Positions 15,679-25,044 of a DNA stretch of 64,000 nucleotides are shown one piece after another. The stretch spans positions 206,209 to 270,208 of the forward strand of contig SCRN01000009.1 in NCBI GenBank assembly GCA_004322045.1, written 5' to 3'. Within the stretch, counting starts at the first letter, position 1. Each line of letters begins with the position of its first letter. The notes beneath the pieces were generated by a model. That model was not told where the DNA came from. It made no database searches and saw only the letters and a program-made list of their open reading frames with translations. Made by a program: the position numbers and the translations under genes. Origin of the DNA: Paraburkholderia sp. (GTDB lineage Bacteria; Pseudomonadota; Gammaproteobacteria; Burkholderiales; Burkholderiaceae).

Positions 15679-16476
15679 ATGCGAATCCAACTTGCTTCTG
15701 ACCTACATTTGGAGTTACTTGCCAAGCAGTTCCCCGGCGAGACCCTGATAAAGCACGCGAACATGGTCGACGTATTGGTACTGGCTGGCGATATCGCCCG
15801 AGCAAGCGACGCCGTAGAGCTTTTTGGAGGCTGGCCAGTGCCTGTTATCTATGTCGCCGGAAATCACGAGCTCTACCATGAGTGTTACGAAGACACGTTC
15901 ATCAGATTGAAGGAGCGAACTCAAGGCACCTCGATTCGATTTCTGGAACGAGACGTCGTCGACTTCGGAGGCGTTCGGTTTCTCGGCTGCATCCTGTGGA
16001 CAGACTATCTTCTCTTCGGCGCTCAATTGCAGCGTCAAGCGATGACGAGTGCGCAGCGCCATCTTAACGACCATCGAGTTATCCGCACAGCAACCGGAGA
16101 CAGCTTTCGACCTGATGACGCGCTTCGCGAACACGAGAAGGCTCGCGTTTGGTTACAGGAGCAATTTCAACAGCCTTACGACGGCAAGACAGTCGTCGTG
16201 ACACATCACGGGGTACACCCCTCTTCCGTACATCCGCGGTACGCCGGCGATATCACCAACGCGGCCTTCGTGAGCGACCTCACCGAATTAGTGGAGCGGG
16301 CGGATTTCTGGTTCCACGGGCACGTTCACGATTCCTTTGACTATACGGTCGGGAAGTGCCGTGTCGTTGCAAACCCCAGAGGCTACGCGCGAAATCGACA
16401 CAGCGTGACAAGTCCCAAGGCTCTCGCATTTGAAAACGGGGCGTTCCAGCACGCATGCGTCATCGACGTCTACTGA
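15679..16476 (+). CDS. Calcineurin-like metallophosphoesterase
   Basis: A 265-residue enzyme with all metal-binding motifs of the family: ASDLHLE (DxH), VLVLAGDIA (GD), YVAGNHELYH (GNHE), VVVTHHGVHP and FWFHGHVHDSF (GHxH). It is expected to hydrolyse phosphomonoesters or diesters with two metal ions. Substrates in this family range from nucleotides to nucleic acids, so none is assigned. The C-terminal VVANPRGYARNRHSV is typical of island- and phage-borne members. ATG 15679 is used because the DxH motif is near the N-terminus in family members. Confidence 0.88.
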   Translation: MRIQLASDLHLELLAKQFPGETLIKHANMVDVLVLAGDIARASDAVELFGGWPVPVIYVAGNHELYHECYEDTFIRLKERTQGTSIRFLERDVVDFGGVRFLGCILWTDYLLFGAQLQRQAMTSAQRHLNDHRVIRTATGDSFRPDDALREHEKARVWLQEQFQQPYDGKTVVVTHHGVHPSSVHPRYAGDITNAAFVSDLTELVERADFWFHGHVHDSFDYTVGKCRVVANPRGYARNRHSVTSPKALAFENGAFQHACVIDVY

Positions 16477-16892
16477 TTTCTGTCTTCAGGAGTGTATGGC
16501 ATGAACTGAGGAGCGCCCCATCTCCCGGCCTTTCCCGTAGCGCATGCACGCAACGCCGCTCACATGCTTTGCACTTAGTCATCGCACCCAGTGCGAGCGG
16601 GCTCGGCTCGTCAATGGTTTTCCCCCCGAAAGGATTGCCTCGTGAATCCGTTCCACCACGTCCGGCGCTGAGCAACCGCGGAGCATGGTGGGCGCACAAG
16701 CGCTCACGTCGGCGCTGGAGTTATTGCGGACAGTCCGGAAGACGATGTCGTCGCCATTATTACCAAATCATTGAGAGGAAGTGCACAGTTGACGAAGGTT
16801 AGCGCGCTTCGTAACCGGCAGGGGTCTGCGTCAATGTACTTTCGCACCTCGCCGCCGTCGGTCGAAACCACGTATCGACCGAACTTTTCCGT
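16477..16892. other. Region without an intact gene
   Basis: About 415 bp. One frame reads MNPFHHVRR from GTG 16642, meets TGA, then continues ATAEHGGRTSAHVGAGVIADSPEDDVVAIITKSLRGSAQLTKVSALRNRQGSASMYFRTSPPSVETTYRPNFSV to a stop near 16896. It looks like a small gene broken by one stop codon, but the family is not recognised. Confidence 0.35.
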
Positions 16893-17333
16893 TTAAACTG
16901 CTTCGATAACGACTTGCTCGATGTAGGAAAAACGGCGCCAGCCCTCGATGCCCGCAAAGGCGCAAGGTATGCCGTGCGCCGCAGCTGCCTCGGCGAATTT
17001 CGCTATGCATAGGGCTTTCAGCTCGGCAATTGCTTCATCGGTAAAGTCCGTGGAACTTACAAACGATATCGACGCGACGAGGCGGCCTCGCGCCTCTTGG
17101 AAACCTTCGTCATTCGTGCAGATGTCGTACGTCGGGACCTCAACGTCATTATGGCCGCGATACATCGACGACAAGCCCCGATACTCCGCTTCAATCGCGG
17201 CGCGGGCGTCGTCGTGGACGTCACGCACGATGTCGGGAATGTCCCCACCGAATTCAGCCGTCAGCTCTGCGAGCTGGAACTGCACTGCAATCCATGCTTC
17301 TTCAAGTAGCGAGTTGCTGCTCGACACGGCCAT
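16893..17333 (-). CDS. Hypothetical protein
   Basis: A 146-residue acidic protein (MAVSSSNSLLEEAWIAVQFQLAELTAEFGGDIPDIVRDVHDDARAAIEAEYRGLSSMYRGHNDVEVPTYDIC...). ATG 17333 follows AAGGAACAGGAC at good spacing, so it is preferred over the TTG at 17357. Predicted alpha/beta, no membrane segment, no motif that I recognise. It stands alone on the minus strand between the metallophosphoesterase and a set of small minus-strand genes. Confidence 0.6.
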   Translation of the reverse strand: MAVSSSNSLLEEAWIAVQFQLAELTAEFGGDIPDIVRDVHDDARAAIEAEYRGLSSMYRGHNDVEVPTYDICTNDEGFQEARGRLVASISFVSSTDFTDEAIAELKALCIAKFAEAAAAHGIPCAFAGIEGWRRFSYIEQVVIEAV

Positions 17334-17447
17334 GTCCTGTTCCTTCGATTGAAGCAAATGTCAGGGAGTATATTGTCCGCAGGCACGGCCGTATCGCTTT
17401 TTGACGACACGATGTCTGTAGCCAAGTGCGTGCGGCTATCCGTCGCG

Positions 17448-17648
17448 TTACCCATGGCTGTCTACCCAGGCGCGGCACCAGTTCAGGCCGACGAACTGTG
17501 CCTCGTCCTCGCTATCGAAGGTGCCCAGCACGCCCGATGTTTCGATGAGCTTGTTGTTTCGGGTAACGGTGCCACTGGCGGCGTATTCGTGGCCTTGCCG
17601 GATAGCATGTCCCCAAATCGAATATCCCTTGTAGGTTTCCGCGTCCAT
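17448..17648 (-). CDS. Hypothetical protein (66 aa)
   Basis: MDAETYKGYSIWGHAIRQGHEYAASGTVTRNNKLIETSGVLGTFDSEDEAQFVGLNWCRAWVDSHG looks like a compact beta-alpha fold of the type seen in many short Burkholderia hypotheticals (YKGYxIxxxA...xGxVxRxxxxxExSG...FDxExxAxxxGxxxARxWVD). Its start overlaps the stop of the upstream secreted protein gene, so the two form a coupled pair. No function assigned. Confidence 0.6.
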   Translation of the reverse strand: MDAETYKGYSIWGHAIRQGHEYAASGTVTRNNKLIETSGVLGTFDSEDEAQFVGLNWCRAWVDSHG

Positions 17649-17995
17649 CAGCGAGCTACCGCGGGCCGCGCACCGTGCGAATCGACCCGCAGGACATTGC
17701 CCTCGGGCGTGAGTAGAGGCGGGAGGCTCTGTGCGCGCGGCTCGGCGTTGATGCGGACAGCGCGTCCAGCATGCGCTCGCTTGCTCGGCGTGGGCACGCA
17801 GGCAACCGCACGGGATGCCTTCGCCTTCGTAGACCGCTTTGCCGACAATCGATGCGCCGCTGGCTTGTGGTGCGCTTTGTGGGGCGAGTGCAGCGCGTGC
17901 CTAGCCTCCGGCGGATTCCACACCTCGCGATAGTGTTCGCCGGCATGGGCAACGGATGCTCCTGCCAGCAATATCACACCTAGAACGCGCAACAT
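17648..17995 (-). CDS. Putative secreted basic protein
   Basis: A 115-residue protein with a clear Sec signal peptide (MLRVLGVILLAGASVAHA-GE). The mature chain is rich in His, Lys, Arg and Ala (SPHKAHHKPAAHRLSAKRSTKAKASRAV) and looks disordered, so it should be exported to the periplasm. The two cores EHYREVWNPPEAR and SLPPLLTPEGNVLRVDSHGARP flank the low-complexity part. The stop overlaps the next gene's start. Function is unknown. Confidence 0.55.
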   Translation of the reverse strand: MLRVLGVILLAGASVAHAGEHYREVWNPPEARHALHSPHKAHHKPAAHRLSAKRSTKAKASRAVACVPTPSKRAHAGRAVRINAEPRAQSLPPLLTPEGNVLRVDSHGARPAVAR

Positions 17996-17996
17996 C

Positions 17997-18263
17997 TCAT
18001 CTCCCTACCTTCGAGGCAAACAGCGCCATTTCGCTACAACGGATGGCCTGGCCGACACATCTGCCGTCACAGCCCGCACAATAGTGTCGGTCAAGCAACG
18101 TTTTGTCGACACGCCAGACATTGTGCGCAGTTGGACTTGGCGTACCGACAGAGCGGCCATTTTCGTTCGCGAAGAACGTGGGCTCGCCCGCCCTTCCGCG
18201 TCGCACGGCATCGTCGCCGAATGCTGCTCTCAGAGCGTCGACGAACTCGGCCATCTCGGGCAT
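17997..18263 (-). CDS. Hypothetical cysteine-rich protein downstream of a LexA box
   Basis: An 88-residue protein from ATG 18263 (MPEMAEFVDALRAAFGDDAVRRGRAGEPTFFANENGRSVGTPSPTAHNVWRVDKTLLDRHYCAGCDGRCVGQAIRCSEMALFASKVGR). The CAGCDGRC cluster plus one more Cys could bind metal. The larger ORF-track version (218 aa) runs through the LexA box and is not supported. A near-consensus LexA site lies about 90 bp upstream, so SOS control is plausible. It lies 1 bp upstream of the next minus-strand gene, suggesting a three-gene unit. Confidence 0.55.
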   Translation of the reverse strand: MPEMAEFVDALRAAFGDDAVRRGRAGEPTFFANENGRSVGTPSPTAHNVWRVDKTLLDRHYCAGCDGRCVGQAIRCSEMALFASKVGR

Positions 18264-18352
18264 CGGGTGAGTGACTGGTTTGCAAACTCGCGTGCCCATA
18301 GCTCGATGCCTCAAGAAACGCCGCGTCGACAATACCGGAACTGAGCCCATGA

Positions 18353-18372
18353 TACTGTATATACATACAGGC
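18353..18372. promoter_or_regulatory. LexA (SOS) box
   Basis: TACTGTATATACATACAGGC matches the E. coli-type consensus TACTGTATATATATACAGTA at 17 of 20 positions, with the invariant CTGT-N8-ACAG. It lies upstream of the minus-strand gene starting at 18263 and about 360 bp upstream of the helicase gene. Confidence 0.75.
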
Positions 18373-18728
18373 CGCCATGCCTTACTTGTGTTCGCGGTTC
18401 CGTCTTGGCCGAGGAGATTCACTCGTGGCTTGGTGACCTGCGTGCATAGCGAAAAGCCGGTACAGCCCATGTCGGGAAGCTCCAGCGTGGCTACGTAGGT
18501 GTTCAGCCAGTTTCGTAAGATGACGGTCAAAAAGGCGTATATTCCTGTTGCGCATCGGGAACGCACAAAGGCGTGATTTCTACGCAATTCGCTTAGTAAA
18601 CCGTCAACGCACTCCCTGCAAAGCATTAAATGTAAAAGCGCAATCACTGTCACGGTTCAACCTGGTTGACGTCGTTCACAGCAATGGCGATTCCGTTGAA
18701 CTCGGTGAGAACAACGGGGAACGGGGTG

Positions 18729-21700
18729 ATGACGAACGGGCAGACAGACGACGTTGATGAGTTGACGAGTGGTACTGATATAAAGCGACCGAGCGTTCAG
18801 ATTATTGCCGACCTGACGATAGGGTATGCGGCGATTCAGAACAACGTTCCGGTCATCCGCGAAATTCTGGTCACGAACGATGGGGAGGTGGCGCTCTCTG
18901 ATATCGAACTGCTCGTCGAATGTGTGCCGGCCTTTGCCGAGGGCGCACGTTTTCGCTTCGAAGTATTGGCGCCCGGCGAGAGCCGTCGTCTCGCGCCTGT
19001 GGACTTACGGCCCGACCACCAGTACTTCAGTCAGCTCGACGAATCTGAGCGCGCCGTCATCACGGCATCGCTGCGTACTCAGGAAACTGAACTCGTAACG
19101 GCATCGCACAACATTGACGTACTCGCGTACGACCAGTGGGCCGGCGCGCGGTCGTTACCGGAACTGCTAGCGGCATTTTGCATGCCGAACTCGCGGGTAG
19201 TAGACAAACTTCTGGCGCGGGCATCCGGGCTTCTGCGCCAGACGTCGGTCGACCTATCCATGGACGGATATCAGTCCAAAAATCGCGAGAAGGTCTGGAA
19301 GCAGGTGTCGGCTATCTACTGCACGATAGTCGCGGAGGACATCCAATACTCCAACCCGCCGGCATCATTCGGGAACGACGGTCAGAAAATCCGAACTCCG
19401 GAACGTATTCTCGATGGCAAACTGGCGACGTGTCTGGACCTTGCCATGCTGTTCGCGTCTTGCTTGGAACAGGCTGGCCTGCACCCTGTCGTGTTGTTCA
19501 AAGAAGGCCACGCGTGGGTGGGAGTTTGGCTAATAGAGACCAGCTTCCCGACCGCGTTGGTAGACGACGTTCAGGCGATTCGCAAGCGGGTGAAATCTGG
19601 AGAGTTCATGGTCTTCGAGACCACGGGCGTGGCGAGCGGCCAGAAGCCATCCCTCAGGTGGGCCTGCACGCGCGGCGAAGACCACTTAAACGACGAAGAC
19701 CAGTTCGCGTATGCAGTGGATATTCGTCGCGCACGGGAAGTCCGAATTCGCCCACTGCCGTCCCGTTCGTCGCAGGTCGACGAGCCTGCTGTCCCGATTG
19801 CGAAAGCCGAGACGCCCGTCATTGAGGACGTACCGCAACTGCCACCACTGGACCCGGTCGTCGTACCGTTGCGCGACGACGCGACGCCCGACACACCAGA
19901 GGGTCGCCTGGCGAAATGGAAGAGCAAGCTGCTCGACCTGACGCTCCGAAACAAGCTCCTGAATTTCAAACCCACCAAATCCACGCTACGAGTCATCTGC
20001 CCGGACCCGGGTGCGTTGGAAGACCGACTGGCCGATGGGAACGAATTCCGCGTTCGTGCGAAACCGAAATTGATGTCCGGGTCCGATGGTCGCGATGCCA
20101 ATGTGTATGCCGGCCGCAATGGTACGGCTGCATTGGATGACTTGGCGACCGACGCTCTTGGCCGAAACGAAATCGTCACAGACATCGAAGAGGACGCGCT
20201 GGAAGGCAGGCTCCTAGAGATATTCCGCGCGGCCAGCACGGGCATGGAGGAAGGTGGTGCCAATACCCTGTTTCTAGCTTTCGGGATGCTCGAATGGCAA
20301 GAAAGCAAGGATGCCGAATCCAGCCATCTCGCCCCGATTTTGCTCATCCCGGTTACGTTGTCCCGCCAGTCTGTGAGGAGTGGCTTCCGCTTGGCCCGTC
20401 ACGATGATGACGCGCTCGTGAACCCGACGTTGCTACAGAAATTGCAACAGGATTTCAGCCTGAAAATGCCCTCGTTCGATGTCTTGCCGACGGACGACCG
20501 TGGCATCGACGTCGACCGAATTATGCAGACCTTCCGGCTGCATGTTGGCGAACTAAAAGGGTGGGAGGTCAAGGAGCAGGTCCATCTGGGCATCTTTTCG
20601 TTCACGAAGTACCTGATGTGGAAGGACCTCCAGGACCGCCAAAAGCAGCTCCAAGAAAACAGCGTTGTCGCTCATTTGATTAACAATCCCGGCAAGGCGT
20701 TCGCCGATAGTGCGACCGGCTTCGAGCCCAGCACGCTCGATGAGAGGTTCCGACCTCAAGACCTCTTTACACCGTTGCTGTCGGACTCGTCGCAGTTGCG
20801 CGCCGTTTGCGTCGCAGCCGAAGGCAAGAATCTTGTCATTGAAGGCCCACCGGGGACGGGTAAGAGCCAGACTATCTCGAACCTAATCGCCCATCTGTTG
20901 GCCACCGGGAAGACGGTGTTGTTCGTTTCGGAGAAGATGGCGGCGCTGGAGGTGGTGCATCGCCGGCTCAGCAGTCTTGGGCTGGGGCCATTTTGTCTCG
21001 AGTTGCATTCGTCCAAAGCAAAGAAAGCGGACGTCCTGAAACAGCTGGGCATCGCGCTTGATGCCGCCGGTGCTCGCACCGTGAAGGACTGGGAGCGAGA
21101 GTCCGAAAGACTCCTGACGCTCCGCACAGACCTCAATAGCGTCGCGGGCGCGCTCCATCGCGTTCATCCGAACGACCTGACCGTGTACGAGGCCATCGGA
21201 ACCAGTCTGCAGCACGCGGAAATGCGGCCCGGCGCGATGCCGTGGACCGATGCGGATGTACATAGTCGCGCCCAGCTCGAAGCACTGCGTGAAGCCTGCC
21301 GCCAGATGGGCGCTCTGGCTGGCCAGTTGACTGGTTTGCAGAACCATCCCCTGGCACTCATCCACAAGACCGAATGGATGCCGTCCTGGCAGCAAGAGTT
21401 TCTCGATGCAGTTTCGGCATTCGAGGCCCACATCAAGAAACTGGACGAGGCCACATCAAACCTGCTTAATCAGCTGGCCCTGCCCGAGCTAGGTCTCTCC
21501 CTGAATGGGCTTGGCAAATTCGATGTACTGGCCGACGTACTTTCCGCTGCGGCCTCAGTTCCGGTCGAGGTGGCCAGAGCGGCGCATGATGAGTCCGTGC
21601 GCAACCGGCTCGCGGCCCTTCGTCAGCATGGTGTGGCGCGCAATCAGGGGTGGGAGCCGCTGAGCAAACATTACGTCGACGAGGTCGCCACCCTGAATGC

Positions 21701-24659
21701 GTCCGAGCTCAAGCTGCAGTGGGCCGCCGCAAGCAATACTTGGTGGCCGAAACGCGTGTTTGCGCAGCGCGCGGTTACAGGACGACTGCGCTTGTACCGA
21801 CAGGACCAGCGTCGCCCAGAAGGCGGGGATGTCCCGGCCGTCCTTACAGCCTTGACCGCCGTCAATGCCGAGGACAAGGTCGTCGAGTCTATGTCTCATG
21901 ACGCGTCGCAACTGCTGCATGAAGCATTCGCTGCGTCGAAGACGGACTGGACCGCCGTCGAGTCGGCCGAGCGGTGGGCGACGTCGTTCGCGGACGCCGT
22001 AACGGCAATCGCGGGCAATGACATCGAATTGGCCCAGGCGCTTCGCGCAAAGCTGCAGCCATTTGTTTCCGACAACCGGGGCATGCTGAAGGCAGACACG
22101 CCTCTCGGCTCCGGTTTGTTGTCGTATCGCGATTGCTACCGAGACGTGATGGCTCAACTCCGCACGGTCATTGAGCTTGGCCATTGTCAGGCAGACTTCG
22201 GACTTGACCCAGCTGCCGCCGGCGTGGTTCCTCGACTATTGAGCCTGCTTCAAGGATGGCAATCTGCTTCGAGGCAGCTGCAGCCGTGGTGCCTATGGAG
22301 GAAATCCCGCGCCCATGCAATCAGCAGCGGGTTGCAAGGCATTGTGGACGCACTGGAGGCTGGCCAAGCGCCTTTGTCCAGCGTGGCGACGTTCTTCGAG
22401 TACAGCTACCAGAGCTGGTGGCTGCGCAAAGCGATTGACCGGGAGCCGGTGCTCTGCAATTTCTCGAGTGCCGAGCATGACCGCAAGATTGCTGAGTTCA
22501 AGGAGGCCGATGAGCGTTTTCAGAGGCTGACCCAGCAATACATTGCGGCCAAACTGGCGGGCCAGATTCCGGCGAGCGTCGAGGTTGTGCCTGGTGCCGA
22601 TTCCGAATTAGGGAAACTGCGCCGCGAATTGCAGAAACAGCGCAAGCACATGCCGATTCGCCAACTGGTGCAAAGCCTACCGAGCCTGATGACCCGTTTG
22701 AAGCCATGCCTGCTGATGTCACCTTTGTCGGTCGCCCAATATCTGGACGCGTCGCACGCGCAGTTCGACGTGGTCATCTTCGATGAGGCCTCCCAGATTC
22801 CGGTGTGGGATGCTGTCGGCGCCATTGCGCGCGGCAAGCAGCTTGTCTGCGTCGGCGACCCAAAGCAACTGCCGCCGACCAGTTTCTTCTCTCGGTCAGA
22901 TGACTCGGAAGACGCAGCGGATAGCGACGACGTGCAGGACCTGGAGAGCATTCTGGACGAGTGCCTCAGTATCGGCCTGCCTGAGCTGCGGCTGAATTGG
23001 CACTACCGAAGCAAGCATGAAGGGCTGATTACCTTCAGCAATGTCACGTACTACGACAACGAGCTTGTCACGTTCCCGTCGCCGGTGACAAACGACCAGA
23101 GCGTGCGTTTTGAACGCGTACAGGGTGTCTACGACCGCGGCGGCTCGCGAACCAATCGGGCGGAAGCCGATGCCATCGTCAAGGCGATTGAGCGGCACTA
23201 TCTGGATTTGGCGAAGCGGCATCTGACGCTCGGCGTAGTGACATTCAATCAGGCGCAGCAAAGCCTGATTGAGCGGATGCTGGATGAACGCCGCCGCGCG
23301 TCTCAGCAGCTAGACCAGGCAATTTCACAGGCTGCGCAGGAGCCGCTGTTCATCAAGAACCTCGAGAACGTTCAAGGTGACGAGCGGGACATCATCTTCT
23401 TTTCCATCACCTATGGTCCGGATGCATCGGGCAAGGTCAGTCTCAACCTTGGGCCGTTGAACTTGGAGGGCGGCCATCGGCGTCTCAACGTGGCCGTATC
23501 GCGTGCCCGCGTCGGCGTCGTGATTTTTAGCACGCTGCTTCCGGAGCAGATTGACCTGTCGCGTGTCCGGGCTGCCGGCGTACGAGACCTGAAGAACTAC
23601 ATGGAGTTCGCCATTCGCGGCCCGCGTGCCTTGGTTGAGCAAAGTATGCCGACTGGACGGGAGCCCGATAGCCCGTTCGAGCGTCAGGTAATTTCCGCTC
23701 TCCGTGAGAAAGGATGGACAGTCCATCCGCAGGTCGGCGTGTCCGGGTATCGGATTGATATTGGCGTGGTCGACCCGCGTACGCCAGGTCGCTATCTGCT
23801 GGGTGTCGAATGCGATGGCGCCATGTATCACTCCGGCGCGACGGCGCGCGACCGCGACCGGCTCCGCCAGCATGTCCTTGAAGGGCTGGGCTGGGAGCTG
23901 TACCGAATTTGGTCGACCGACTGGTGGTTGAATCCAGAAGAGCCAATGCGAAAGCTTGTGGCCCGGCTGGAAGAGCTTACGGCGACGGTGCAGACCGAGG
24001 ACGAACCAGTTGTTGAACCATCCGAATTGGCTGGGCATGAGGAGGAGCCGCACGCCTTGTATGCCAGCGTCGAGTCAGTCTTTGAGCGGGTTCTTCCCGC
24101 CACCCGGCTTGCCGAATACCAACTCGCCACCCTGGACAACGGCAACACGGACCTTTTCTACGAACGCGGCTCGATGCCGACTTTGGCGAGCCAACTACTC
24201 AAGGTAATCGAAGCGGAAGGACCGGTCTCCCAGCCGGTGGTATTTAAACGCGTTACCCGAGCATGGGGGCTGTCCCGCGTTGGAAATCGCATTGAGGCTC
24301 ACCTGAGCGCTTTGGTGCCCAGCCAGATAGCTCGAACAACGGACCACGGTATTGCCTTCTACTGGCCCGAGCGTGCCAATCCGACAACTTGGGAAGGCAT
24401 TCGAGTGCCAGGCAGCGACGCGGAAACCCGTCGCAGTATTGACGAGATTAGCTTAGAAGAGCTGGGCAATGCTGCCGTGTACATCCTGTCGCAGCAAGGT
24501 GGCACCTCCCGAGATGGACTTGCAAAGGCAGTTTGCCGGCTGCTAGGTGTGAATCGGACGACTGCCGAGGCTGAGGCGCGGATTTTACGCGCGTTGACCC
24601 ATGGGCGAGTTCAGGCGGTAGTGAACACAGAGAGCGACTCGGTGCGTTTGCGGAAATGA
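18729..24659 (+). CDS. DUF4011/superfamily 1 helicase/Vsr-type nuclease/DUF3320 protein (Hhe-like anti-phage candidate)
   Basis: A 1,976-residue multidomain protein. Residues about 200-320 resemble a transglutaminase-like fold (TCLDLAMLFASCLEQAGL ... GHAWVGVWL). The DUF4011 region starts near 395 (KWKSKLLDLTLRNKLLNFKPTK). Helicase motifs follow: Walker A GPPGTGKSQTISNL near 702, Walker B VIFDEASQIP near 1347, GDPKQLPP near 1378, WHYRS near 1422, NVQGDERDIIFFS near 1546 and LNVAVSRAR near 1585. A Vsr/MTES_1575-type nuclease domain lies at about 1645-1735 (RIDIGVVDP ... LLGVECDGAMYHS ... RDRLRQHVLEGLGW). DUF3320 closes the protein. This order matches the helicase-Vsr anti-phage gene called Hhe. 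Start ATG 18729 follows a G-rich leader. Confidence 0.87.
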   Translation: MTNGQTDDVDELTSGTDIKRPSVQIIADLTIGYAAIQNNVPVIREILVTNDGEVALSDIELLVECVPAFAEGARFRFEVLAPGESRRLAPVDLRPDHQYFSQLDESERAVITASLRTQETELVTASHNIDVLAYDQWAGARSLPELLAAFCMPNSRVVDKLLARASGLLRQTSVDLSMDGYQSKNREKVWKQVSAIYCTIVAEDIQYSNPPASFGNDGQKIRTPERILDGKLATCLDLAMLFASCLEQAGLHPVVLFKEGHAWVGVWLIETSFPTALVDDVQAIRKRVKSGEFMVFETTGVASGQKPSLRWACTRGEDHLNDEDQFAYAVDIRRAREVRIRPLPSRSSQVDEPAVPIAKAETPVIEDVPQLPPLDPVVVPLRDDATPDTPEGRLAKWKSKLLDLTLRNKLLNFKPTKSTLRVICPDPGALEDRLADGNEFRVRAKPKLMSGSDGRDANVYAGRNGTAALDDLATDALGRNEIVTDIEEDALEGRLLEIFRAASTGMEEGGANTLFLAFGMLEWQESKDAESSHLAPILLIPVTLSRQSVRSGFRLARHDDDALVNPTLLQKLQQDFSLKMPSFDVLPTDDRGIDVDRIMQTFRLHVGELKGWEVKEQVHLGIFSFTKYLMWKDLQDRQKQLQENSVVAHLINNPGKAFADSATGFEPSTLDERFRPQDLFTPLLSDSSQLRAVCVAAEGKNLVIEGPPGTGKSQTISNLIAHLLATGKTVLFVSEKMAALEVVHRRLSSLGLGPFCLELHSSKAKKADVLKQLGIALDAAGARTVKDWERESERLLTLRTDLNSVAGALHRVHPNDLTVYEAIGTSLQHAEMRPGAMPWTDADVHSRAQLEALREACRQMGALAGQLTGLQNHPLALIHKTEWMPSWQQEFLDAVSAFEAHIKKLDEATSNLLNQLALPELGLSLNGLGKFDVLADVLSAAASVPVEVARAAHDESVRNRLAALRQHGVARNQGWEPLSKHYVDEVATLNASELKLQWAAASNTWWPKRVFAQRAVTGRLRLYRQDQRRPEGGDVPAVLTALTAVNAEDKVVESMSHDASQLLHEAFAASKTDWTAVESAERWATSFADAVTAIAGNDIELAQALRAKLQPFVSDNRGMLKADTPLGSGLLSYRDCYRDVMAQLRTVIELGHCQADFGLDPAAAGVVPRLLSLLQGWQSASRQLQPWCLWRKSRAHAISSGLQGIVDALEAGQAPLSSVATFFEYSYQSWWLRKAIDREPVLCNFSSAEHDRKIAEFKEADERFQRLTQQYIAAKLAGQIPASVEVVPGADSELGKLRRELQKQRKHMPIRQLVQSLPSLMTRLKPCLLMSPLSVAQYLDASHAQFDVVIFDEASQIPVWDAVGAIARGKQLVCVGDPKQLPPTSFFSRSDDSEDAADSDDVQDLESILDECLSIGLPELRLNWHYRSKHEGLITFSNVTYYDNELVTFPSPVTNDQSVRFERVQGVYDRGGSRTNRAEADAIVKAIERHYLDLAKRHLTLGVVTFNQAQQSLIERMLDERRRASQQLDQAISQAAQEPLFIKNLENVQGDERDIIFFSITYGPDASGKVSLNLGPLNLEGGHRRLNVAVSRARVGVVIFSTLLPEQIDLSRVRAAGVRDLKNYMEFAIRGPRALVEQSMPTGREPDSPFERQVISALREKGWTVHPQVGVSGYRIDIGVVDPRTPGRYLLGVECDGAMYHSGATARDRDRLRQHVLEGLGWELYRIWSTDWWLNPEEPMRKLVARLEELTATVQTEDEPVVEPSELAGHEEEPHALYASVESVFERVLPATRLAEYQLATLDNGNTDLFYERGSMPTLASQLLKVIEAEGPVSQPVVFKRVTRAWGLSRVGNRIEAHLSALVPSQIARTTDHGIAFYWPERANPTTWEGIRVPGSDAETRRSIDEISLEELGNAAVYILSQQGGTSRDGLAKAVCRLLGVNRTTAEAEARILRALTHGRVQAVVNTESDSVRLRK

Positions 24660-24777
24660 GTTAGCGCAGATTCATGGAACCCAAAATTCATAAAGCTTTG
24701 CTGGAAAAGTTTTGCAATTTCGCTGTAGCATCGAAGGTGTGAGTAGCCCGTAACTTAACAAGCAGTAGGCATTTTCC

Positions 24778-25044
24778 ATGGCCACGCGTCCCGATACGCT
24801 TCACACGACCGTCCTCGCCATAGAGCTGCTACGGCGTATTCCTAGAAATCGAAAGGTCACGGCAGCTGAACTGCACAAGCAGTTGCAGCACGTAGGGCAT
24901 CGGGCATGGCAATCCAGCAATTTTGCCGTTCCAAGGTGCTTACGAAATCTGCCATTACATGAGTTCCAAAAATCCCGTTTGGTAAGACCTATCCAGCCTC
25001 AGCGCTACCACGGGCCTACTATCGTGGACCCCCTGAAGGCTTAA
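24778..25044 (+). pseudogene. Truncated WYL-type transcriptional regulator (N-terminal HTH only)
   Basis: The first 40 residues (MATRPDTLHTTVLAIELLRRIPRNRKVTAAELHKQLQHVG) match the start of WYL-domain regulators that accompany defence helicases and BREX-like loci. The remaining 48 codons do not resemble the rest of the HTH or the WYL domain. It lies 118 bp after the helicase gene in the same direction. It is probably a remnant of the helicase's former regulator; a short functional HTH is unlikely because the recognition helix is missing. Confidence 0.6.

Noticed and set aside
17997-18653. 218-codon minus-strand ORF
   Set aside because: Its upstream half runs through a LexA box and has no ribosome-binding site; only the 88-codon part from 18263 is kept, although a stretch around LRNWLNTYVATLELPDMGCTGFSLC looked briefly protein-like.
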